A stretch of 14,531 bases of DNA from BRH-c25 sp035417425 (lineage in GTDB: Bacteria; Bacillota; Clostridia; Lutisporales; Lutisporaceae): contig DAOLPD010000065.1 of NCBI GenBank assembly GCA_035417425.1, positions 1-14,531 on the forward strand, given 5' to 3'. Within the stretch, counting starts at the first letter, position 1, and each line of letters begins with the position of its first letter. Made by a program: the position numbers and the translations under genes. Of the stretch, positions 1 to 7,131 are shown one piece after another. Under the pieces are notes generated by a model. It did not search any database, was not told where the DNA came from, and worked only from the letters and a program-made list of their open reading frames with translations.

Positions 1-10
1 TTTACCTCAC

Positions 11-30
11 GTAAATCCCACGGATTTTAC
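11..30 (-). repeat. Hairpin at window edge
   Basis: Inverted repeat GTAAATCC / GGATTTTAC separated by a CAC/GTG triloop, with one bulged base. It lies in the downstream half of the left repeat element and is not shared with the right copy, so the two copies diverge here. Confidence 0.5.
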
Positions 31-58
31 TGCGTATCTTCTCTCGATTCTGTTGCCC

Positions 59-138
59 AAAGCCAATAAGTGCTCGCTGTTATACAAGGCCAGTGCTCTG
101 CAGGATGACTACAGACTTAAGTTGTGTCACATTCTTCT
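59..138 (-). ncRNA. Left copy of an inverted, structured repeat element (partial ncRNA candidate)
   Basis: This segment matches the reverse complement of 14302-14382. The core, 86-121 on the plus strand (AAGGC..ACTTAAG), matches with about 4 differences in 36, and CCAAAGC..AATA at 57-68 is also shared. Two small hairpins are kept in both copies. The first has arms 66-69 and 80-83 (ATAA/TTAT) where the right copy has ATATC/GATAT, so at least one pair changed in a compensatory way. The second is 99-103 with 109-113; its one non-Watson-Crick pair is G-U only if the RNA is read on the minus strand. That orientation places the element downstream of degV, just as the right copy lies downstream of its neighbour gene. 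The element continues beyond position 1. The function is unknown and I do not match it to a named RNA family. Confidence 0.5.
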
Positions 139-141
139 TAT

Positions 142-190
142 ATAAAAAGAGTATCGAAGACTACTTATTCAGCAGTTTTACGATACTCCT
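142..190 (-). terminator. Rho-independent terminator of degV
   Basis: Read on the minus strand, an 8-bp stem GAGTATCG / CGATACTC (arms 181-188 and 149-156) closes a 24-nt loop and is followed directly by TTTTT. It lies about 30 nt after the degV stop codon. The stem is short and the loop long, but the perfect arms and T-run support a terminator. Confidence 0.7.
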
Positions 191-217
191 CTAAGAATTC
201 AGCAAGCTTTATATCTT

Positions 218-1087
218 CTATCTCTTTTCCCCCATAAAGAAAAGTGCCACTACACCCGGCCCGGTATGGGCTCCTATAACCGGCCCTACATGATTTATTA
301 TTACATCCTTTACATTATATTCCTTTAGTATCATTTCCTTAAGATATTCCGCATCCTCGATACAATCCCCGTGGCTGATGGCAATTACCTGCTCCTCAGG
401 AGCCGTTATATTCTCCTGAAGCATTTCAAAAAGCGTCTTAATGGATTTCTTTCTTCCCTTAACCTTTGATATCGGTATCAGCCTTCCCTCGTCATCAACC
501 TTAAGAACAGGTTTGATATCAAGGAGTGTGCCCAGAAAAGCGGCCGTTCCGGATAGCCGTCCTCCTCTTTTCAGATGCCCCAAATCATCTACCGTAAACC
601 AATGGTTCATCTTGAGCTTATTTGTCTCAAGCCAGCTTACCACTTCATCTTTTGAAGCTCCTGCCTTTAGCATCTCATTTGCATAGTAGGCCAGGAGTCC
701 TTCCCCGAGGGAGGCGCTCTTACTGTCAACGATTGTTATATCAGCATCCTTGAATTCTTCCATAACCGTATCCCTTGCGATATATGCGCTGCTGAGGCTT
801 CCGCTCAAAGCAGAGGAAAAACCCAGATATACAACTGATTTGCCTTCTGCTGCATACTTCTTGAAAATCTCAGTATATTCATAAACGTTGACCTGTGCCG
901 TTGAAGGCATTTCACCATTTCTCACTGCATCGAAAAAATCTCTATAGCTGATAGACTTGCCAAAGTCGTCCTTGTATTCCTGATCCTTGAAGTTGCATAC
1001 AAGACTTACAAAAGGTATCTCATTTTTATCCACATAACTGCGCGGAAGGTCTGTGCAGGAATCAATCAATAGTACTGTATCCATCAT
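218..1087 (-). CDS. DegV family fatty-acid-binding protein
   Basis: 289-aa cytoplasmic protein of the DegV (EDD) family. Known members bind a long-chain acyl group and, as FakB subunits, present fatty acids to a FakA-type kinase. Seen here: the N-terminal LLIDSCTDLP motif, PSTAQVN near residue 65, the SSALSGSLSSA segment, the DDLGHLKRGGRLSG stretch that is a family hallmark, IKPVLKVDDEGRL, and the C-terminal GPVIGAHTGPG loop with FFMGEKR at the end. The start chosen is the first ATG of a tandem ATGATG pair (MMDTVLL), behind AGAGGTG at normal spacing; an upstream in-frame ATG has no ribosome site. The gene follows the MFS gene at 88 nt. No fatty-acid kinase gene is in view, so the FakB role is inferred. 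A -1 reading frame overlapping the stop looks like a coding tail (see findings). Confidence 0.92.
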   Translation of the reverse strand: MMDTVLLIDSCTDLPRSYVDKNEIPFVSLVCNFKDQEYKDDFGKSISYRDFFDAVRNGEMPSTAQVNVYEYTEIFKKYAAEGKSVVYLGFSSALSGSLSSAYIARDTVMEEFKDADITIVDSKSASLGEGLLAYYANEMLKAGASKDEVVSWLETNKLKMNHWFTVDDLGHLKRGGRLSGTAAFLGTLLDIKPVLKVDDEGRLIPISKVKGRKKSIKTLFEMLQENITAPEEQVIAISHGDCIEDAEYLKEMILKEYNVKDVIINHVGPVIGAHTGPGVVALFFMGEKR

Positions 1088-1106
1088 GTTCTCACCTCTC
1101 TGCAAT

Positions 1107-1124
1107 ATTATATTACTATAGTAA
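1107..1124 (-). promoter_or_regulatory. Possible degV promoter with palindromic operator
   Basis: A TATAAT (1107-1112, minus strand) lies about 20 nt upstream of the start codon. The perfect 12-bp palindrome TTACTATAGTAA (1113-1124) sits directly upstream of it, where the spacer to a -35 would be. The matching -35 (CTTAAA) is poor, so the promoter is tentative. The palindrome position would suit a repressor. Confidence 0.3.
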
Positions 1125-1175
1125 CCATTTTTAAGGTATAAATCAATAAGACAATCAGCCTTCAGGGCAAATGGA

Positions 1176-2435
1176 TTAAATTATGGCACTTCCTGCTTTC
1201 TCCCGCTTTGTATTTTCTCTGTCTTCATACTTTTCAAGTCCAAACATCAAAACAGCAGTCATGGCCGTAAATATTCCAATAAAAATCCATGCTTTTTCTA
1301 TGCTTATAAAATTCAGGATCCTGCCCATAGCCATGGGGCCAACCGTATAGCCCGTACCTGCTATGGTAGTCAATACTGCACTCATCCTGCCCCTGTGCGA
1401 TGCCGGTGTATGATTCACTATGAAAGGCATGACACTTATTGTCAATAGCACTTCTCCCAAAGTGAAAATCAGTATGGAGACAAAGAAATACTGAAGCTTG
1501 TATATCAACCCCAGCATTCCGAAGCCTATGGCATAAAGCAATATGCCGTGGACCATGATTCTGATGCTTCTTGTTTTTCTTGTCAGCCTGGTCAGAATCG
1601 GAGTAAATAACATGACCACCAATCCGTTGAAGCTTGCCATCCATCCAAAATACTGGGCACCCATTTCACCGAAGTTCTTTATGGAATGCAGGGGCATCAT
1701 AAAATTCCACTGGGAATATGAAAATTCATATCCCAATGCAATAATTGAGAAATAAACAAGAATAGGCCTTCTGAGCAGCACTGAAATAATCGAGCCCTTT
1801 TCCCTTCTTTCAAGCTTCCTGCTTTCATCCGTTATATCATTCTCTGTACTTCCTATGGTCTCATTGATGAAAAAATAAATAAGACCTGTTGCTATAAGCG
1901 CAGTTGCTGCATCTCCTATGAATACAAGGGGCAGGTATCTCCTGTAAAGGAAGCCTCCGAATATTGGGCCGACAGCAAAGCCTATGTTCCATCCAAGATA
2001 GCTTAATGAATAAGCCTTTGTTCTGTTTTCCGGCGTGGTAAGGTCGGCTATCAGTGAATCATGTGCGGGTCCCGCCACATACATGAACGTACTTGCCCCC
2101 AGGATGACATATATAAGCTGCATGGATGGCTTAATAAAACCACAGGACATATACAACAAAGCCCCAAGGGTTCCGAATATTATTATAAGATGCTTCCTCC
2201 CAAAGGTATCGGCAAGCTTTCCTCCAAGAATTGAAGCCACGGGATAAACCATGCTGTTCAGACTCAGGAAAAATCCCGCAGACTCGTTAGACAAGCCTAT
2301 CCTGTCAGTCATTATTATTGTCATCAGAGGCATTACAAAGCAGCCCATGGCATTCACTATACGTGATATGAATATTATGTATATTTCCCTCGGCATACCC
2401 CTATAAGGGCTGATCAAGTCCTTTAACAATGACAT
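1176..2435 (-). CDS. MFS transporter, drug-efflux type
   Basis: 419-aa inner-membrane protein of the major facilitator superfamily with about 12 hydrophobic segments. The motif-A loop between TM2 and TM3 reads GGKLADTFGRK, and motif-C-like residues (GWNIGFAVGPIFGG) lie in TM5. This pattern fits proton-coupled multidrug or sugar exporters; the substrate cannot be read from sequence. The start is the ATG at 2435 (MSLLKDL), preceded by GAGAGGGG at 8 nt. Longer in-frame starts up to 2480 exist but lack a ribosome site and add an unlikely N-terminus. A strongly initiated leader ORF with an internal hairpin (2401-2502) overlaps the start, suggesting control at translation or transcript elongation. 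Likely cotranscribed from the promoter at 2655-2684 and possibly through degV. Confidence 0.9.
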   Translation of the reverse strand: MSLLKDLISPYRGMPREIYIIFISRIVNAMGCFVMPLMTIIMTDRIGLSNESAGFFLSLNSMVYPVASILGGKLADTFGRKHLIIIFGTLGALLYMSCGFIKPSMQLIYVILGASTFMYVAGPAHDSLIADLTTPENRTKAYSLSYLGWNIGFAVGPIFGGFLYRRYLPLVFIGDAATALIATGLIYFFINETIGSTENDITDESRKLERREKGSIISVLLRRPILVYFSIIALGYEFSYSQWNFMMPLHSIKNFGEMGAQYFGWMASFNGLVVMLFTPILTRLTRKTRSIRIMVHGILLYAIGFGMLGLIYKLQYFFVSILIFTLGEVLLTISVMPFIVNHTPASHRGRMSAVLTTIAGTGYTVGPMAMGRILNFISIEKAWIFIGIFTAMTAVLMFGLEKYEDRENTKREKAGSAII

Positions 2436-2502
2436 ATGTACTTCCCCTCTCATAAAAAATAAAAGCCATGGAACAAACACATCCCATGGCCAAACATTTC
2501 AC
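2401..2502 (-). CDS. Putative 33-aa leader peptide overlapping the MFS start
   Basis: An AAGGAGG (2510-2516) stands 7 nt before a GTG start. The frame encodes a 33-residue peptide beginning VKCLAMGCVC and ending GLDQPL. It reads through the MFS ribosome site and stops 33 nt inside the MFS gene in another frame. This ribosome site is better than that of the MFS gene. The arrangement resembles leader peptides of antibiotic-resistance and efflux genes that act by ribosome stalling or attenuation; that role is inference. The peptide itself resembles nothing I know. Confidence 0.45.
   Translation of the reverse strand: MKCLAMGCVCSMAFIFYERGSTYVIVKGLDQPL
2465..2490 (-). promoter_or_regulatory. Hairpin within the MFS leader ORF
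   Basis: Arms 2482-2490 (GCCATGGGA on the minus strand) and 2465-2473 (TTCCATGGC) form 9 bp, including one G-U, around an 8-nt loop. It lies inside the leader ORF and 29 nt upstream of the MFS start codon. There is no T-run directly after it, so an attenuator acting on translation is more likely than a simple terminator. Confidence 0.5.
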
Positions 2503-2541
2503 GGTGTCTCCTCCTTAGAGCAGCCCGCATTTATACATCCA

Positions 2542-2619
2542 TCAATCCTGGAAAACTCCCAAAGCAGGCTGCGGCACAATAATATTGTTTTTTATTTCTG
2601 CAACTATACCAATTTTCAT
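2542..2619 (-). pseudogene. 25-aa ORF, possible remnant of the alanine dehydrogenase N-terminus
   Basis: The ORF starts at an ATG 8 nt after AAGGAGG. Its first 12 residues, MKIGIVAEIKNN, fit the start of alanine dehydrogenase (typically MKIGxxKEIKNNExRVALTPAG). The remaining 13 (IIVPQPALGVFQD) only loosely recall the VALTPAGV that should follow, and then a stop occurs. No further Ald sequence follows. I read it as the preserved promoter, ribosome site and first codons of a lost ald gene, now acting as a leader for the MFS transporter. It could also be a true small peptide. Confidence 0.45.
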
Positions 2620-2654
2620 ATTCGCAACCTCCTTTTCCATTTTTTTACCTTGTA

Positions 2655-2684
2655 AGTATACTCCAGTCCCTTCATTACTGTCAA
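2655..2684 (-). promoter_or_regulatory. Near-consensus sigma-A promoter for the ald-like leader / MFS transcript
   Basis: A perfect -35 TTGACA (2679-2684) and a -10 TATACT (2655-2660) are separated by 18 nt on the minus strand, with the predicted start near 2648. This is the best promoter in the window. It would drive the 25-codon remnant, the leader ORF and the MFS gene. Confidence 0.8.
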
Positions 2685-2737
2685 CCAGCAAATAAAATTG
2701 TAATACAATATTAATAATATTAATTATACAACGGTGC

Positions 2738-4324
2738 CTAATGCTTCGCATTGGCAGGCTCTATATTGATTCTTCTGCCTTTTATCTGGTTATCCTTCAT
2801 TATCCTTATTACATCACCGGCATATTCTCTCGGCACTTCAACAAAGGTGTATTTGTCATATATGTCAATGCTTCCTATTAGGTTTCCGGGAATACCTGTT
2901 TCCCCTGCAATGCCTCCAACAATATCCCCCGGTCTTATTTTCTGATTTCTGCCGATGTTGATGAACAGTCTTACCATTCCATCCTCTGCTCCGGTGTTAT
3001 CAAAATCAGTTTCCTCATGCTGCACTTCCTTATCCTTATTCCCGATAGCCATCTTAAGAAGTGCTGCGGCAATTTCAATACTGGTATAGTCTTCTCGTGC
3101 CAGCCTTTCTATAATACTAATATACTGGCTGAGATCATCTTCATCCATGATTTCTATTACTTTATCCAAAAATAAATTTGTCCTTACCTCTTCTACATCT
3201 TCTGAAGAAGGTGCCTTCTGCAGGGTAATCTTTGCCTTTGCATACCTCTGAATATCTCTTAATTTAAATATCTCTCTGCCCACAACAAAGGTAAAAGCCC
3301 TTCCTCCTCTGCCGGCTCTGGCTGTCCGTCCTATTCTGTGTACATAATCCTCTTCATCCTGGGGGAGATCATAGTTGAATACTGCTTCTATATCATCCAC
3401 ATCTATACCTCTTGCAGCAACATCAGTAGCTACCAGTATATCTACAGTTCCGTTCCTGAATTTTGACATCACCCTGTCTCTCTGAGCCTGCTTTAAATCT
3501 CCATGGAGACCGTCCGCAAAATACCCCCTGCCTTGTAATTCCGCCACCAGTTCGTCTACCTTTCTTTTTGTATTGCAGAAAACCAGCGAAAGCTTTGGAT
3601 TATACATATCAATAAGTCTTGACAGCACTTCGAGTTTTGTCTTTTCCTTCACCTCAAAATATACCTGTTCAACCTTGGGTACTGTCAGTTCCTTATGCAC
3701 CACCATTACGTGTTCCGGATCCTTCTGAAACCTTTTAGTAAGCTCCAGAATCGGCTTGGGCATAGTTGCTGAGAAAAGCATCGTCTGCCGCTCCTCCGGA
3801 ACAGCCTTTAATATGGTAACTATATCATCTATGAATCCCATATCCAGCATTTCATCTGCCTCGTCCAGCACTACCATTCTGACCTTGTCAATTTTCAGTG
3901 TCCCTCTGTTCATATGATCCATAACCCTGCCGGGCGTCCCTACAATGATTTGAGGCTTTCTCTTCAAAGCCTTTATCTGCCTGTCGATAGGCTGGCCGCC
4001 GTATATGGGAAGTATCTCTACTCCCCTTTTGAACTTGGACAATTCCCTGATTTCTTCAGCGACCTGTATTGCAAGCTCTCTGGTTGGGCATAACACAATC
4101 CCTTGGACTGTCTTTTCGCCTTGGTTAAGCTTTTCCAGAATCGGTATGCCGAAAGCAGCTGTCTTGCCGGTTCCTGTCTGAGCCTGGCCTATTATGTCCC
4201 TTCCTTCCATTATGTAGGGAATAGATTGGGCTTGAATCGGAGTCGCCTCTTCAAAACCTTTATTTTCTATTGCCTTTAAAATCTCACCGGATAAATTTAA
4301 TTCTTCAAACCTCAGATTTTTCAT
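2738..4324 (-). CDS. DEAD-box ATP-dependent RNA helicase with DbpA-type C-terminal RNA-binding domain
   Basis: 528-aa cytoplasmic RNA helicase that remodels RNA during ribosome assembly, RNA turnover or cold adaptation. Motifs in order: Q motif with F24 and Q31, Walker A AQTGTGKT (48-55), PTRELA (80-85), TPGR (130-133), DEAD (154-157), SAT (185-187), and ARGID plus HRIGRTARAG near 310-336. The last 75 residues (from MVRLFINIGRN) match the DbpA/CsdA RNA-binding domain, which has an RRM-like fold. In DbpA this domain recognises 23S rRNA hairpin 92. Overall length fits CshA/DeaD-like proteins, so I do not assign a symbol. The start ATG has a weak GGATGG site. The gene is divergent from the YbaK-family gene. 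The C-terminus lacks the long basic tail of many CshA proteins. Confidence 0.95.
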   Translation of the reverse strand: MKNLRFEELNLSGEILKAIENKGFEEATPIQAQSIPYIMEGRDIIGQAQTGTGKTAAFGIPILEKLNQGEKTVQGIVLCPTRELAIQVAEEIRELSKFKRGVEILPIYGGQPIDRQIKALKRKPQIIVGTPGRVMDHMNRGTLKIDKVRMVVLDEADEMLDMGFIDDIVTILKAVPEERQTMLFSATMPKPILELTKRFQKDPEHVMVVHKELTVPKVEQVYFEVKEKTKLEVLSRLIDMYNPKLSLVFCNTKRKVDELVAELQGRGYFADGLHGDLKQAQRDRVMSKFRNGTVDILVATDVAARGIDVDDIEAVFNYDLPQDEEDYVHRIGRTARAGRGGRAFTFVVGREIFKLRDIQRYAKAKITLQKAPSSEDVEEVRTNLFLDKVIEIMDEDDLSQYISIIERLAREDYTSIEIAAALLKMAIGNKDKEVQHEETDFDNTGAEDGMVRLFINIGRNQKIRPGDIVGGIAGETGIPGNLIGSIDIYDKYTFVEVPREYAGDVIRIMKDNQIKGRRINIEPANAKH

Positions 4325-4455
4325 TTACTACCATCCAATCTTTTTAATGTAACTATATAACAATACATTTATTATGCTCAAAATGCAACTTATTTTTTCA
4401 TATTTGAAGAATAATGCGAAACTCATAATCGATATCTCAAATTTTCGTAAATTTA
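4325..4455. other. Divergent intergenic region between helicase and YbaK genes
   Basis: AT-rich, no ORF of interest. On the minus strand TTGAGC and TATATA at 16-nt spacing about 30-50 nt upstream of the helicase start are a weak promoter candidate. No strong hairpin was seen. Confidence 0.4.
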
Positions 4456-4464
4456 TGATATAAT
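4456..4464 (+). promoter_or_regulatory. Extended -10 promoter for the YbaK-family gene
   Basis: TGATATAAT gives a perfect TATAAT with the TGn extension, about 55 nt upstream of the start codon. The -35 position (CTCAAA) is poor, which is usual for extended -10 promoters. Confidence 0.6.
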
Positions 4465-4521
4465 GTGTATGGTTATACACTACAGTCTTGAGAATTTATA
4501 CAAAAGAAAGGAAGTATCGTG

Positions 4522-4983
4522 ATGAGTCTGGAAAGTGTAAGAAAATATTTTCAAGAGAATGGTCTTACGGACCTGCATATACTGGAGACGGATGCAAGCA
4601 CTGCAACTGTCGAGCTTGCGGCAAAAGCCCACGGTGTTGCACCTGCACTTATTGCAAAAACAATGGCCTTTGGATTGAAAGACAGAAATATTCTTATAGT
4701 TGCAAGGGGTGACGCAAGAATAGACAATCGCAAGTTTAAGGACTGCTTTCACGAAAAAGCCTCAATGCTTAGCCCGGAAGAAGTGCTGGAAGCAACCGGT
4801 CATGCAGTGGGAGGAGTATGCCCCTTCGGTCTCAAGAATCCCATGGATATTTACCTGGATGTTTCAATGAAGGAATTTGAAGTTGTATATCCTGCAGCAG
4901 GATCTGCAAATTCAGCTGTAAAAATAACCCCCGACAGGTTGCAGGAAGTAACCGGCGGAGTCTGGATTGATGTATGCAAATAA
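4522..4983 (+). CDS. YbaK/EbsC family aminoacyl-tRNA deacylase (trans-editing)
   Basis: 153-aa single-domain cytoplasmic protein of the YbaK/ProX editing family, which hydrolyses mischarged aminoacyl-tRNA such as Cys- or Ala-tRNA(Pro). The conserved lysine is K46 in ALIAKTMAF, and the GHAVGGVCPFG loop (93-103) is the family signature for the substrate pocket. The length is typical of free-standing deacylases. The start chosen is the ATG at 4522, 7 nt after AAGGAAG; a GTG one codon upstream is possible but too close to the ribosome site. Exact amino-acid specificity cannot be told. It ends 12 nt from the convergent DUF3842 stop. Confidence 0.92.
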   Translation: MSLESVRKYFQENGLTDLHILETDASTATVELAAKAHGVAPALIAKTMAFGLKDRNILIVARGDARIDNRKFKDCFHEKASMLSPEEVLEATGHAVGGVCPFGLKNPMDIYLDVSMKEFEVVYPAAGSANSAVKITPDRLQEVTGGVWIDVCK

Positions 4984-4995
4984 TAATATCCTTAT

Positions 4996-5424
4996 TTACT
5001 GAATATTTTTTGCATCCTTAATCATTGCTTTTACAATTTCTAAAGCATCGTCAATATAATTTGGGATTGGCTTTGTTTCTATCCCGGCGACAGTAACATT
5101 ACATCTGCTCATAGGAATAAGTATCTTTTTTGCCGGGCTCTCCGCTATAGCCTTTGCCATAAGCGGTGTCAGCTCACCCAGCAGCGAATTTGCGCTGATT
5201 ATCCCTATAGGGCCCAAAATAATATCCACCTTGCAGGCGTTATAAATAATGGCATTCTCTCCTGTTGCACCTTCATCGGCGCCTGCTTTCAACATTAATG
5301 AGGTTGCCAGGGAGTTGGTTCCTAATGCGACGATTTCAACACTATCTTCAAGCTTCTGTCTGAATCTCTCAACAATAGCTTTACCAATTCCCCCGCCTTG
5401 CCCGTCAATTACTGCGATTCTCAT
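4996..5424 (-). CDS. DUF3842 family protein
   Basis: 142-aa protein of unknown function that I recognise as DUF3842, found mainly in Clostridia. The N-terminus MRIAVIDGQGGGIGKAIVE is a Rossmann-like beta-alpha-beta with a glycine-rich loop. The middle has GADEGATGENAI and DIILGPIGIISANSLLGELTP, and the end has KILIPMSRCNVTVAG. No catalytic role is known. The start is the ATG at 5424 behind GGAGG at 6 nt; an upstream in-frame ATG lacks a site. It lies 32 nt downstream of the cardiolipin synthase on the same strand, so the two are likely one operon. Confidence 0.88.
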   Translation of the reverse strand: MRIAVIDGQGGGIGKAIVERFRQKLEDSVEIVALGTNSLATSLMLKAGADEGATGENAIIYNACKVDIILGPIGIISANSLLGELTPLMAKAIAESPAKKILIPMSRCNVTVAGIETKPIPNYIDDALEIVKAMIKDAKNIQ

Positions 5425-5456
5425 TTTATTCCTCCAGTTATTTATCAAAATTTCAT

Positions 5457-6992
5457 TTACATCAAAGGTGCGAATATTTTAAGGATTGTTCTGCCTAACT
5501 TTTTGTAACGCATTTCGCCTCTGCAATTACCCAAAGTAATCTTTTGGCAGATTTCCAAGGTTTTAAGGAAATCCTCCTTCACTTCAGAAATACTCTTTGT
5601 CTTATACATCCAGACACCGCATTCAAAGTGAAGAAACAGGCTGCGGTAATCCAGGTTTATTGTCCCGACTACTGCATACATATCATCCACTACAAAGGTT
5701 TTTGCATGGACAAAGCCCGGTGTATACTCATATATAGCAACTCCGCTTTCCAATAATGCTTCATAGTTACATCTCGATACGGAATGAACATACCATTTAT
5801 CCGGAATATGAGGGGTTATGATACGGACATCCACGCCTCTTTTTGCTGCCATGCAAAGAGCTGAATTCATCTCATTATCAAGTATCAGGTATGGTGTATT
5901 TATATAGATATAGCTTTCAGCTTCACCTATCAGATTAAGGTATACCGTTTCACCTACGGCTTCATCATCAAGAGGACTGTCGGCAAAAGGCTGTACATAA
6001 CCTTTGGATTCAATGTGCCCCATATCCCCGGAAACCGGCCTGAATTTTTCAAAATCTTCATCTTCTTTTCTGAGAAAGCTCCACATGGAGAGGAACATAA
6101 CAGTAAGGCTCCATACTGCATCCCCTTGAACGGCAATAGATGCGTCCTTCCAGTGTCCATACTTTTCATAAGCATTGATGTATTCGTCTGCAAGATTGAT
6201 CCCCCCCGTAAAGGCTATGCGTCCGTCAATTACTGCAATTTTACGGTGGTCACGGTTGTTGAGGCGGATAGACAGAACCGGTATGAAGGGATTGAATACA
6301 CAACACTTTATTCCCATGCTTTCCAGTTCCTTTTCATAGCCATAGGGCAAAGTTAATATACAGCCTACATCATCGTAGATAACGCGGACATCTACCCCCT
6401 GCTTCACTTTTTCTTTCAGTATTTCCAGAATAGTATCCCACATAACACCTTTATTAATAATAAAATATTCAAGGAAAATATAGCGCTCCGCTTTTCTCAA
6501 TTCCTCCAGCATGCGTTCAAACTTTCTCTCACCTGGTGTAAGGTATTCTGTGCTTGTATTTGTATAAATCGGACAGGCAGAATAGTTGACAATATACTTT
6601 GCCTGATTGGCAGCGCTTCTGTCTTCCTGCTCAAGCTGATTAAGAATTGCCTGATCCTGTGCAAGATTATCCTGCATTTTGTCGGCAATTTCTTTCATTT
6701 TTCTTTTATTTCTTTTGCTGGACTTATTTCCCCCAAACATCAGGAAAAAAAGCCCGCCGAAAATAGGAAACATCATGATCGGAATGATCCAGGCAAGCTT
6801 ATAGGCATGATTACTCTTGCCATTGACAATTCCTAGCACAACCAATAAGCTGAGAAAAGTACAAATGGCATAGAACTGCACAAAATAATTGCTGAACCTC
6901 CATATCATAATAACAAGGACAAGAATCTGAATTAATATGGCGGTTCCGACCAAAACAACTCTGCTTAACAACATTCTTAATATTTTGTTCAT
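5457..6992 (-). CDS. cls: Cardiolipin synthase (phospholipase D family)
   Basis: 511-aa membrane enzyme that joins two phosphatidylglycerols into cardiolipin plus glycerol. Two N-terminal membrane helices (about 10-55) and a hydrophobic hairpin near 67-86 anchor it. Both HKD motifs are intact: H249-K251-D256 (HRKIAVIDG) with GGINLADEY following, and H429-K431-D436 (HAKTFVVDD) with GTINLDYRS following. The length fits the bacterial ClsA-type family. The start is the ATG at 6992 (MNKILRML), 7 nt after GAGGT; upstream in-frame codons to 7091 overlap the promoter and are not used. A good promoter lies at 7083-7111 with an 84-nt leader that can fold. DUF3842 follows closely. Confidence 0.95.
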   Translation of the reverse strand: MNKILRMLLSRVVLVGTAILIQILVLVIMIWRFSNYFVQFYAICTFLSLLVVLGIVNGKSNHAYKLAWIIPIMMFPIFGGLFFLMFGGNKSSKRNKRKMKEIADKMQDNLAQDQAILNQLEQEDRSAANQAKYIVNYSACPIYTNTSTEYLTPGERKFERMLEELRKAERYIFLEYFIINKGVMWDTILEILKEKVKQGVDVRVIYDDVGCILTLPYGYEKELESMGIKCCVFNPFIPVLSIRLNNRDHRKIAVIDGRIAFTGGINLADEYINAYEKYGHWKDASIAVQGDAVWSLTVMFLSMWSFLRKEDEDFEKFRPVSGDMGHIESKGYVQPFADSPLDDEAVGETVYLNLIGEAESYIYINTPYLILDNEMNSALCMAAKRGVDVRIITPHIPDKWYVHSVSRCNYEALLESGVAIYEYTPGFVHAKTFVVDDMYAVVGTINLDYRSLFLHFECGVWMYKTKSISEVKEDFLKTLEICQKITLGNCRGEMRYKKLGRTILKIFAPLM

Positions 6993-7014
6993 ACTAATGA
7001 CCTCTACAATCAAA

Positions 7015-7073
7015 AACACTGAAACACCGGTAACAGTCCTTCCGGTCTTGCACCTGCTCCGAAATATAGTGTT
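7015..7073 (-). promoter_or_regulatory. Foldable leader of the cardiolipin synthase transcript
   Basis: Near the 5' end of the predicted transcript, AACACT (7068-7073) pairs with AGTGTT (7015-7020), and ACCGG (7042-7046) pairs with CCGGT (7026-7030) inside it. The outer arm is followed by TTTGATT, giving a weak terminator-like shape before the ribosome site. It may be an attenuator. I recognise no riboswitch family. Confidence 0.3.
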
Positions 7074-7082
7074 CTTATTTTT

Positions 7083-7111
7083 ATTATACAATTTTATTTA
7101 AAACATAGCAA
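7083..7111 (-). promoter_or_regulatory. Sigma-A promoter for cardiolipin synthase
   Basis: On the minus strand TTGCTA (7106-7111), a 17-nt spacer and a perfect TATAAT (7083-7088). The predicted start is near 7076, leaving an 84-nt leader. Confidence 0.75.
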
Positions 7112-7131
7112 AGAGAATCATCGGGCTGCTG

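Noticed and set aside
1234..1644. 136-codon minus-strand ORF inside the first MFS gene
   Set aside because: Out-of-frame shadow of a clear membrane protein with no ribosome site; composition is not protein-like.
4488..4752. Small ORFs on both strands around the YbaK start
   Set aside because: Shadows of the YbaK-family gene, with cysteine-rich unlikely translations.
6015..6356. 113-codon plus-strand ORF
   Set aside because: Antisense to the cardiolipin synthase catalytic domain, no start signal.
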